DNA of 12,403 nucleotides from CAZALT01 sp964485515 (GTDB lineage Bacteria; Actinomycetota; Acidimicrobiia; Acidimicrobiales; Acidimicrobilacustridaceae). The stretch spans positions 1-12,403 of the forward strand of contig CAZALT010000102.1 in NCBI GenBank assembly GCA_964485515.1, given 5' to 3'. Shown here piece after piece: positions 5,964 to 11,961 of this stretch. The notes beneath the pieces were generated by a model, which worked only from the letters and a program-made list of their open reading frames with translations, was not told the DNA's origin and did not search any database. How positions within the stretch are numbered: position 1 is the stretch's first letter; each line of letters opens with the position of its first letter. Position numbers and translations under genes: made by a program.

Positions 5964-5971
5964 CCGAACGC

Positions 5972-7033
5972 ATGACCTCAGCGATCGTGGCCACCGAGGA
6001 GCACATCCGACTGCTCCCGAAGACGGAGCTGAACTGCCACGTCGAGACGGGGGCGCGGTCGGGGACCATCATCGGGCTGGCGGAGAAGAACGGGGCGGAC
6101 GCGTCGGAGCTGCGACGTTCGTACGGCGGCCCCTACGGCTCGTTCGGCGGGTTCCTCGGCACGTTCGGCGCGGTGTGTCGCAGCCTGGTCACGTCGGATG
6201 ACTTCCAGCGGGTGACCTACGAGGGCCTGGCCGACGCGGCAGGCGCGGGCGTGCGGTACCGCGAGATGTTCTTCTCGCCGTCGTTCTACCTCGGCAACGG
6301 TGTGAGCCTGGCCACGGCGTGGGCGGGCATCGTGCAGGGGATCTCCGACGCGCACGCCGACCTCGACATCCACTGTCGGATGATCCTCGATCTCGATCGG
6401 TCAGTGGATACTGACCTCGCGATGACGATGGTGGAGTTCGCCGCGGCGCAGGACCGCGACCTCCTCGTCGCCATCGGCGCCGACGGCACGATGAGCGGGG
6501 GCGACATCGAGATCCTCACCCCGGCGTTCCACGAGGCTGCCCTCGTCGGTCTGCACCGGACGTGCCATGCCGGAGAGGAGGGCACGCCCGACAGCATCTG
6601 GGTTGCGATCGACCGACTCGACTGCCAGCGTGTCGACCACGGCATCTGGCTCGTCGACGACGCACGGCTGACCCGCCGTGTGATCGACCAGAAGATCCCG
6701 GTCACGGTCTGTCCGACGTCGAACGTGCGGATCTCGGCCGCGTATCCCGACGTGGCGAGCCAACCCATCCGCCAGCAGCGGGAGGCCGGGGTGCTGGTGA
6801 CGCTCGGCGCGGGCGACCCCGGCATGCTCGCCCTGGACCTGGCCGACGAGTACTGCGCCGTGCAGCAGGCGTTCGGCTACGACCTCGATGCGCTCGAGCA
6901 GATCAGCCTGGACGGTGTGGATGCGTCGTTCGCCCCGAGGAACGAGAAGGCGTCACTCCGCAAGCGGTTCATCAAGGAGTTCAACTCTCTCCGACAGATG
7001 TACCGACTCACGCCGTGTCCCATCGTGGGTTGA
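5972..7033 (+). CDS. Adenosine deaminase family protein with altered metal site
   Basis: A 353-residue TIM-barrel amidohydrolase of the adenosine/AMP deaminase family. Typical elements: the strand TELNCHVETG at the N terminus, CHAGEEG (His199, Glu202), QRVDHG (His223), PVTVCPTSNVRISAAYPDVA, LGAGDPGML, and a C-terminal SLRKRFIKEFNSL. The family uses H-x-H, a third His and the first Asp of a DDP motif as zinc ligands. Here the first His of H-x-H is Asn21 (His23 kept) and the first Asp of DDP is Gly281 (Asp282 kept). The catalytic Glu202 and His223 are present. So the fold is sure but ordinary zinc-dependent adenosine deamination is doubtful: another metal arrangement, another substrate or a non-catalytic role is possible. 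ATG 5972 is chosen over an upstream TTG because it gives the normal family N terminus. Its 3' end overlaps the opposing rrf2 gene. Confidence 0.85.
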   Translation: MTSAIVATEEHIRLLPKTELNCHVETGARSGTIIGLAEKNGADASELRRSYGGPYGSFGGFLGTFGAVCRSLVTSDDFQRVTYEGLADAAGAGVRYREMFFSPSFYLGNGVSLATAWAGIVQGISDAHADLDIHCRMILDLDRSVDTDLAMTMVEFAAAQDRDLLVAIGADGTMSGGDIEILTPAFHEAALVGLHRTCHAGEEGTPDSIWVAIDRLDCQRVDHGIWLVDDARLTRRVIDQKIPVTVCPTSNVRISAAYPDVASQPIRQQREAGVLVTLGAGDPGMLALDLADEYCAVQQAFGYDLDALEQISLDGVDASFAPRNEKASLRKRFIKEFNSLRQMYRLTPCPIVG

Positions 7034-7444
7034 CGCGTCAGAGGTCGACGCGGACTGGGCATCGGCTCGGCGTGCCACCTCGGCGATCGTGACGTCGTCG
7101 AAGAAGGCTTGGAGGTTCTGCTCGGTGAGCGCCCAGAGCCAGCTCGACGGCGTCGGCTCGCCCGCGGTGTCCCAGACGCCGACGACCGAGCCGTCGATCG
7201 CCTCGAACACCCGGCTGATGGTGATGTCCTCGGCTGGTTCGGCGAGCCAGTAGCCCCCATCGCCACCTCGTCGGCTTTCGATGAGGCGGGCGCGGCGAAG
7301 GTCGCCCAGGGTGACGGCGAGGAAGCGCCGGGGGATTCGCTGGCTGGTGCTCATGGCGATGGCAGTCACCGGTCGACCGTCGTGGCGCGCCAGCTCGGCG
7401 AGTGCACGAACGGCGTAGTCGACCTTCGCGGTGATGCGGAGCAA
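6953..7444 (-). CDS. Rrf2 family transcriptional regulator, CymR-like (no cysteines)
   Basis: A 163-residue winged-helix repressor. The family start LRITAKVDYAVRALAELA is preceded on the - strand by GGAGGA and four bases, then TTG at 7444, so TTG is the start although the frame is open further up. Helix-turn-helix about residues 26-50 (IPRRFLAVTLGDLRRARLIE), wing at 57-68 (SRRGGDGGYWLA), then TISRVFEAIDG, and a hydrophilic tail. IscR and NsrR carry three Cys for an Fe-S cluster; this protein has no Cys at all, so it should sense a ligand or partner protein as CymR does (sulfur/cysteine status). It is divergent from a sulfonate-type ABC operon, with a dyad between them; regulation of that operon and of itself is the natural inference. 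The last 81 bases overlap the end of the ADA-like gene on the opposite strand. Confidence 0.88.
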   Translation of the reverse strand: MLRITAKVDYAVRALAELARHDGRPVTAIAMSTSQRIPRRFLAVTLGDLRRARLIESRRGGDGGYWLAEPAEDITISRVFEAIDGSVVGVWDTAGEPTPSSWLWALTEQNLQAFFDDVTIAEVARRADAQSASTSDASTHDGTRRESVHLSERVELLDEPLAE

Positions 7445-7496
7445 GGGGTCCTCCGACGTGCGGTGGGGTAGGAGATGGGCGTGGGTGAAGCGAACT

Positions 7497-7519
7497 ATTC
7501 CTACTAAATCCATAGGGAT
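7497..7519. promoter_or_regulatory. Candidate Rrf2 operator (dyad)
   Basis: ATTCCTA-N9-TAGGGAT, an imperfect inverted repeat (one mismatch per arm pair) in an A/T-rich island that stands out from the GC-rich surroundings. It has the length and half-site look of Rrf2/CymR-type sites. It ends 2 bases before the -35 of the ssu promoter and lies about 50 bases upstream of the rrf2 start. A further ATCCCT half-site sits at 7550-7555, at the end of the -10 box. Confidence 0.6.
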
Positions 7520-7521
7520 TC

Positions 7522-7550
7522 TTGCAATCTTTTCCCACCTTGTCTATAAA
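7522..7550 (+). promoter_or_regulatory. Sigma-70 promoter of the ssu operon
   Basis: TTGCAA (7522-7527), 17-bp spacer, TATAAA (7545-7550): near-consensus and the strongest promoter-like match I see here. Predicted start about 7557. TTGCAA is self-complementary, so it could also serve as a -35 for leftward rrf2 transcription, though the matching -10 on that strand is poor. Confidence 0.72.
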
Positions 7551-7556
7551 ATCCCT

Positions 7557-7707
7557 CAAGTTGATGTGAAACGCTCGGTTCCGGGATTCGACCGGTGACG
7601 GATCTCCCGAACCCGCCCCGGAACTCGACGGTCACAACGCCGCGAACGCACCGAAGAAAGCACCCGACGCACGGCCGACCCGACGCCGGCAAACGAAAGG
7701 ACCACCT
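7557..7707 (+). other. Long 5' leader of ssuA with possible structure
   Basis: About 150 untranslated bases between the predicted start and the ssuA GTG. GTTCCGGG (7578-7585) pairs with CCCGGAAC (7617-7624), enclosing 31 nt; GTGAC (7595-7599) in that loop could pair with GTCAC (7631-7635), giving a pseudoknot. No known riboswitch consensus is recognised. Such pairings are common in GC-rich DNA, so this is tentative. Confidence 0.3.
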
Positions 7708-8817
7708 GTGAGAACGAACCGCATGGGACGACCCTCCCGACTGCTCCTCCCCGCCACGTTGGTGTTGGCTCTCCTCCTCGGCGCCGCCGCCTGCGGCAGC
7801 AGCAACGACGACACGTCCAGCGGGAACACCACCGGCACCGCTGCCGATGGGTCCGCAGCGCTCGCCACCGCCAACACCGTCCGGCTCGGCTACTTCCCCA
7901 ACGTCACCCACGCACCGGCGATCGTCGGCGTCGAGAAGGGCTTCTTCCAGACCGCCCTCGGTGACACCAAGCTCGAGACCTCCACCTTCAACGCCGGTCC
8001 TGCCGCTGTCGAGGCCCTCAACGCCGAGGCGATCGACGCCTCGTTCATCGGCCCCAACCCGGCGATCAACGCCTACGCGAAGTCTGACGGCAAGGCGATC
8101 CGCATCGTCGGCGGCAGCACCTCCGGCGGAGCCTTCCTGGTCGTGAACCAGGACATCAACACGCCGGCCGACCTCGAGGGCAAGACCCTCGCCACACCGC
8201 AGCTGGGCAACACGCAGGACGTCGCCCTACGTGCCTGGCTCGCCGACGAGGGACTGTCCGCCGACACCTCGGGTGGCGGCGATGTGTCGATCACCCCGCA
8301 GGAGAACGCCACCACGCTCACCGCGTTCAAGTCCGGTGACATCGACGGCGCCTGGGTCCCCGAGCCCTGGGCGACCCGCCTGATCCAGGAGGGCGACGGC
8401 AAGGTCCTCGTCGACGAGGCGACGCTGTGGCCCGAAGGCAAGTTCGTCACCACCCACCTCATCGTGCGCACCGACTTCCTCGACAAGTACCCCGGCACCG
8501 TCAAGGCCCTGCTCGAAGGCGAGGTCGAGTCGATCAACTTCATCGAGGCGAACTCCGAGGAGGCCAAGACCCTCACCAACCAGGGCATCGAGGCCGTCAC
8601 GCAGAAGCCCCTCCCGCAGGAGGTCATCGACGCCGCGTGGGGGAACCTGACCTTCACCTGGGACCCGGTGTCGTCATCGCTGCAGCAGTCCGCCACCGAC
8701 GCCGAGGATGTTGGCCTGCTCGATCCGGTCGACCTCACCTCGCCGGGGATCTACTCGCTCGACCTCCTCAACGAGGTGCTGGCCGGGGCAGGCGAGCCTC
8801 CGGTGTCAGGCCTGTGA
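7708..8817 (+). CDS. ssuA: Sulfonate/taurine/nitrate-type ABC transporter, substrate-binding lipoprotein
   Basis: A 369-residue exported lipoprotein that should deliver its ligand to the SsuBC-like importer. It has a basic N terminus, a hydrophobic core (about 12-25), and a lipobox ending AAAC with Cys29 as the lipidation site, then a low-complexity Ser/Thr/Gly/Asp linker to about residue 52. The periplasmic-binding fold starts at VRLGYFPNVTHAPAIVGVEKGFF (58-80), with FIGPNPAINAY, IVGGSTSGGAFLVV, ADLEGKTLATPQLGNTQDV and DGAWVPEPWATRL: the NMT1/SsuA/TauA/NrtA pattern. GTG 7708 is preceded by AAAGGA at 6 nt. Together with the Cys-free Rrf2 neighbour, an organosulfur ligand is favoured over nitrate, but the ligand cannot be read off directly. 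Confidence 0.88.
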   Translation: MRTNRMGRPSRLLLPATLVLALLLGAAACGSSNDDTSSGNTTGTAADGSAALATANTVRLGYFPNVTHAPAIVGVEKGFFQTALGDTKLETSTFNAGPAAVEALNAEAIDASFIGPNPAINAYAKSDGKAIRIVGGSTSGGAFLVVNQDINTPADLEGKTLATPQLGNTQDVALRAWLADEGLSADTSGGGDVSITPQENATTLTAFKSGDIDGAWVPEPWATRLIQEGDGKVLVDEATLWPEGKFVTTHLIVRTDFLDKYPGTVKALLEGEVESINFIEANSEEAKTLTNQGIEAVTQKPLPQEVIDAAWGNLTFTWDPVSSSLQQSATDAEDVGLLDPVDLTSPGIYSLDLLNEVLAGAGEPPVSGL

Positions 8818-9638
8818 CGCCTCCGATCGACGACGGTTCTGTCGGATCCGCCGCCTCGGCCCGCTCGGCTTCAACGCTGACGGACGGGGGCGGCGGTGCC
8901 GCGCTCGTCGTGGACGAGGTCAGCAAGCTGTTCGGCCGCGGCGATGAGGCGGTCCACGCGCTCGATCGCTTGTCGCTCAGCGCCGCGCCAGGTGAGTTCC
9001 TCTGCCTGCTCGGCGCGTCAGGGTGCGGCAAGAGCACCCTGCTCAACATCCTCGCCGGGCTCGACATCCCCACACTGGGCACGGTCGAGACCCAGGGCCG
9101 GACGAGCCTGATGTTCCAGGAAGCAGCCCTGTTCCCATGGCTCACCGTCGGCGGGAACATCTCGCTCGCGCTCCGCCTCCGCGGCGTGCCGAAGCGTGAG
9201 CGCGCCGCCAAGGTCGAAGAGCTGCTCGCCGCGGTTCGCCTCGACGGCTTCGCCAAGAAGCGCCCGTTCGAGCTGTCCGGCGGCATGCGCCAACGCGTCG
9301 CGCTGGCCCGGGTGTTCGCCCAGGACGCCGACATCGTGCTGATGGACGAGCCCTTCGGTGCGCTCGATGCCATGACCCGCGACCTGCTGCACGACGAGCT
9401 CGAGCAGCTCTGGACCGAGCGGAAGTTCACCTCGGTGTTCGTGACGCACAACGTGCGCGAGGCCGTGCGCCTCGGCGATCGCATCATCTTGCTGTCGAGC
9501 CGCCCCGGCCGGGTGGCCGAGGAGTTCGTGGTCGACATCCCACGGCCGCGCCGCATCGACAGCCCCGAGACCTCGGCGCTCGCCTCGCACATCACCGATC
9601 AGCTCCGCGCGGAGGTGAGCCGTCATGCCGGAAGCTGA
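8814..9638 (+). CDS. ssuB: ABC transporter ATP-binding protein, SsuB-like
   Basis: The 274-residue ATPase energising the importer on the cytoplasmic side. Walker A GASGCGKST (67-75), Q-loop LMFQEAALFPWL, signature LSGGMRQRVALAR (from 154), Walker B VLMDEPFGALD with Asp178-Glu179, and H-loop His212 in VTHNVREAV; all catalytic residues are present. FQEAALFPWL and the short ending are typical of the SsuB/TauB/NrtD group. The segment between Walker A and the Q-loop is shorter than in E. coli SsuB. GTG 8814 overlaps the ssuA stop by four bases (GTGA), pointing to translational coupling; the first about 30 residues are a nonconserved Ser/Ala/Gly/Asp stretch, so a start further in is possible. Confidence 0.92.
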   Translation: MTPPIDDGSVGSAASARSASTLTDGGGGAALVVDEVSKLFGRGDEAVHALDRLSLSAAPGEFLCLLGASGCGKSTLLNILAGLDIPTLGTVETQGRTSLMFQEAALFPWLTVGGNISLALRLRGVPKRERAAKVEELLAAVRLDGFAKKRPFELSGGMRQRVALARVFAQDADIVLMDEPFGALDAMTRDLLHDELEQLWTERKFTSVFVTHNVREAVRLGDRIILLSSRPGRVAEEFVVDIPRPRRIDSPETSALASHITDQLRAEVSRHAGS

Positions 9639-10593
9639 GAACGAGCACCTCCCGGAGGAGGAACGCGTGCGCACCCCGCCCCTCGCGGCCTCAGGTCCAG
9701 CCCCAGGTCCGGCCTCGGGCGAACCGCCGACGGCGACCGAGGTCGACGAGGACCGGCTCGATCGCGAGCTCGCCGGACTCGACGCCCTCGAGCTGGCCGA
9801 GTCGCCCATCCCGTTCTGGCGACGGGCCTGGTCGGCGACCTGGCCCAAGTTCGCCGCGATCGGGATCGCGATCTTCCTGTGGCAGTGCGTGGTGTGGTCG
9901 GGGTGGCGGCCCGAGTTCGTGCTGCCCGGGCCCGTGACCGTGTTCAAGGCCTTCTGGAACGGCATCGTCGACGGCACGTTCTGGAACGGGCTCTCCACGA
10001 CCATGCGCCGGGCCGTGATCGGCTACTCCATGGCCCTCGTGCTCGGCGTGCTCATCGGGGCGGTCGTCTCGCAGGTCAAGGTCCTGCGGGTGGCCGTCGG
10101 CTCGCTCATCACCGGGCTCCAGACCATGCCGTCGATCGCCTGGTTCCCCTTGGCCATCGTGCTGTTCAAGCTCACCGATGCCGCGATCTACTTCGTGGTC
10201 GTCCTGGGCGCGGCGCCGGCCATCGCCAACGGCATCATCAGCGGCGCCGACAACGTGCCGCCGCTGCTCCGTCGTGCTGGTCGTGTCCTCGGCGCGGGCC
10301 GAGTGAGCCTGTACCTCAACGTGATCCTGCCGGCGTCGCTGCCGGCGTTCATCTCGGGCATGAAGCAGGGCTGGGCCTTCGCCTGGCGCAGCCTGCTCGC
10401 CGGCGAGCTGCTCGTGATCATCGCGAGGACGACGTCGATCGGTGTGCAGCTCAGCCAGACCCGGGAGTTCGCGGCCTACGACGAGATGATGGCCGTGATG
10501 CTGCTCATCTTGATCATCGGCATCGTCGTCGACTCGGTGTTCTTCGGCACGATGGAGCGAGTCGTCCGCAAGAAGTGGGGCCTCGACGCCTAG
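9625..10593 (+). CDS. ssuC: ABC transporter permease, SsuC-like
   Basis: The 322-residue integral-membrane subunit forming the substrate path. Residues 1-65 are a hydrophilic acidic/Pro-rich extension not usual in SsuC. After it come about six membrane segments, starting near 75-91, with the family stretches LPGPVTVFKAFW, LITGLQTMPSIAWFPLAIVLF (160-180), the cytoplasmic EAA-type loop about 205-240 ending LPASLPAF, and GWAFAWRSLLAGELL. The start is sure: GGAGGTGA (9611-9618) sits 6 nt before ATG 9625. It overlaps ssuB by 14 bases, so the three genes form one translationally coupled operon. A 16-bp inverted repeat follows the stop. Confidence 0.93.
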   Translation: MPEAENEHLPEEERVRTPPLAASGPAPGPASGEPPTATEVDEDRLDRELAGLDALELAESPIPFWRRAWSATWPKFAAIGIAIFLWQCVVWSGWRPEFVLPGPVTVFKAFWNGIVDGTFWNGLSTTMRRAVIGYSMALVLGVLIGAVVSQVKVLRVAVGSLITGLQTMPSIAWFPLAIVLFKLTDAAIYFVVVLGAAPAIANGIISGADNVPPLLRRAGRVLGAGRVSLYLNVILPASLPAFISGMKQGWAFAWRSLLAGELLVIIARTTSIGVQLSQTREFAAYDEMMAVMLLILIIGIVVDSVFFGTMERVVRKKWGLDA

Positions 10594-10599
10594 CCGGCG

Positions 10600-10648
10600 C
10601 TTCTGGCGTAGATCTCCTCCGAAAGGCGGGCAAGATCTACGCCAGAAG
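10600..10648. terminator. Bidirectional terminator-like inverted repeat between ssuC and uppP
   Basis: CTTCTGGCGTAGATCT (10600-10615) and AGATCTACGCCAGAAG (10633-10648) are perfect complements over 16 bp with a 17-nt loop. It lies 6 bases after the ssuC stop and 12 bases from the uppP stop, exactly between two convergent genes. There is no T-tract, so its action as terminator is inferred from position and stem strength. Confidence 0.65.
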
Positions 10649-10660
10649 GGTCGATCTCGG

Positions 10661-11734
10661 TCAGATGGTGCCGGTGAACATGAGGACGGCCGTCCCCGCC
10701 GCGATGGCGATGCGGTACCAGCCGAAGATGGCCAGGCTGTGCTTCTGGAGGTAGTCGACCATCCACTTGATGGCGATGAGGGCCGAGACGAACGCGGCGA
10801 CGAGGCCGATGATCGGATCGACCCAGCCGTAGGCGTCGAGCATCTCCGCGCCGTTCGACAGCACCTCGTAGCCCGTGGCCGCGCCCAAGGTGATGAGGCC
10901 GAGCAGGAAGCTGAACTCGACTGCTGCGGCCAGACTCATGCCCAGGAACAGGGCGGCGAGGATCGTGATCATGCTGCGGCTCGTCCCCGGCCACATGGCG
11001 ATGCACTGCGCGACACCGATGATCGCGGCCTGCTTGATCGTCATCTCCTCGAGGGCGCGGCCTCCCGCCGCTGACGTCCAGCGCTTGGCCAGGAAGAGGA
11101 TGGCGATTCCGCCGGCCAGCCAGGCGAAGGCGACGGGCCCAGGCCCGAGCAGGTTGTCCTTGATCGGCTTCTCGAAGATCAGCGCGATGACCACGGCAGG
11201 GACGAAGGCGATGATGACCGACAGCAGGATCTGGCGGCCGTCCTTGTCGCGCCCGACCGCCCCTTCGGCCATGGACCACACCCGGCGTCGGTAGAGGACG
11301 ACGACGGCCAGGATCGCCCCGGACTGGATGGCGATGGCATATGAGTCGGCCGCGTCCTTGGTCTCGTCGGTGGTGCCGATGTCGAGCAGGCGCTCGCTGA
11401 CGAGCAGGTGCCCGGTGGAGCTGATGGGCAAGAACTCGGTGACGCCTTCGACGACCCCGAGGATGATCGCCTTGCCCGGCGTCAGTTCGCTGCCGGCCGC
11501 GCTCGCGTCGGTCGATGTCTCGCCGTCGGCGACGACGCCCGTTGCCGAGCGGGTAGCTGGCGCGGCGGACGCGGCGTCCGAGCGCTGGACGAAGACGTTG
11601 CCGAACGCGGTGACGAGGGCGACGACCAGGAGGAGTCTGGCGAGTCCGGCCCGGACACGGCGAGCGACGATCGAGCGGGTGTCGGAGTCGGAGTCGGAGT
11701 CGGAGCTGGCGTCGGCGGAGGGACGGAAGGCCAC
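10661..11734 (-). CDS. uppP: Undecaprenyl-diphosphatase UppP (BacA) with N-terminal extension
   Basis: Dephosphorylates undecaprenyl diphosphate at the cell membrane, recycling the lipid carrier of peptidoglycan synthesis; its overproduction gives bacitracin resistance. Catalytic motif 1 GVVEGVTEFLPISSTGH holds Glu96, Glu100, Ser106 and His109; motif 2 PGTSRS holds Arg253, equal to E. coli Arg174. The rest is a multi-spanning membrane core of usual size. The 357 residues exceed the normal about 270 because of 80-odd residues in front: an (SD)4 stretch (11-18), basic residues, a hydrophobic segment (about 31-49) that looks like a signal peptide, and an Ala/Thr/Ser-rich linker. GTG 11734 is used because no ATG/GTG/TTG start is seen nearer to the core, and a TANNNT box sits 8 nt upstream. 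It converges on ssuC and is divergent from the MFS gene. Confidence 0.93.
   Translation of the reverse strand: MAFRPSADASSDSDSDSDTRSIVARRVRAGLARLLLVVALVTAFGNVFVQRSDAASAAPATRSATGVVADGETSTDASAAGSELTPGKAIILGVVEGVTEFLPISSTGHLLVSERLLDIGTTDETKDAADSYAIAIQSGAILAVVVLYRRRVWSMAEGAVGRDKDGRQILLSVIIAFVPAVVIALIFEKPIKDNLLGPGPVAFAWLAGGIAILFLAKRWTSAAGGRALEEMTIKQAAIIGVAQCIAMWPGTSRSMITILAALFLGMSLAAAVEFSFLLGLITLGAATGYEVLSNGAEMLDAYGWVDPIIGLVAAFVSALIAIKWMVDYLQKHSLAIFGWYRIAIAAGTAVLMFTGTI
11681..11704. repeat. Four tandem hexamers in the uppP 5' end
   Basis: GTCGGA four times on the + strand, reading Ser-Asp four times near the N terminus of UppP (residues 11-18). In frame, six-base unit, as in the PhyH gene. Confidence 0.9.
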
Positions 11735-11742
11735 GGACGGCG

Positions 11743-11748
11743 ACGCTA
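11743..11748 (-). promoter_or_regulatory. Candidate -10 box of leaderless uppP promoter
   Basis: On the - strand TAGCGT (TANNNT) ends 8 nt before GTG 11734. There is no Shine-Dalgarno sequence. Same layout as for moaC, PhyH and the ADA-like gene. Confidence 0.4.
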
Positions 11749-11853
11749 GTGGTGCCAGAGCCGCGCCCCGCGCCAGCCCGCGCCGGGCTCAGCTCCATTT
11801 CAGGTCGGTGCCCACCCCCAGCCCGAAATTGCGGTGTGGTGCGTCAGAAGTCA

Positions 11854-11881
11854 CATTCCGAAACGGTGTCGTTCCGGAATG
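11854..11881. promoter_or_regulatory. TetR-like operator A of the MFS gene
   Basis: A 28-bp near-perfect palindrome: arms CATTCCGAAACG and CGTTCCGGAATG (one mismatch) around GTGT. It contains the core CGAAACG-N4-CGTTCCG (11859-11876), repeated at operator B. A TATCGT at 11889-11894 could be the -10 box, in which case this site covers the -35 region. Confidence 0.68.
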
Positions 11882-11905
11882 AGGGTCCTATCGTCCCGGT
11901 TGGAT

Positions 11906-11932
11906 AACGAAACGAGTGCGTTCCGTTTCGTT
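11906..11932. promoter_or_regulatory. TetR-like operator B of the MFS gene
   Basis: The same core CGAAACG-N4-CGTTCCG recurs at 11908-11925, centre 49 bp from site A. It also lies within a perfect 9-bp inverted repeat AACGAAACG / CGTTTCGTT (11906-11914, 11924-11932). It is positioned 30 bases upstream of the MFS start, fit to block initiation or elongation. Confidence 0.66.
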
Positions 11933-11961
11933 GTGGAGCACCGGCAGGACCAGGAGGCGTG

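Noticed and set aside
5935..6201. ATG 5935 frame of 88 codons at the start of the ADA-like gene
   Set aside because: Out of frame with the recognised protein, with an Arg/His-rich shadow composition; the ADA frame is supported by family motifs.
7445..7513. Longer Rrf2 start at 7513 (adds 23 residues)
   Set aside because: TTG 7444 has GGAGGA at the right distance and matches the family N terminus; the extension would read through the operator region.
7561..7600. Cysteine-rich leader peptide for sulfur attenuation before ssuA
   Set aside because: The short frame from GTG 7566 gives ten residues with no Cys; other starts stop at once.
10590..11798. 402-codon - strand frame overlapping uppP in another frame
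   Set aside because: Arg-rich shadow; the uppP frame has all catalytic motifs.
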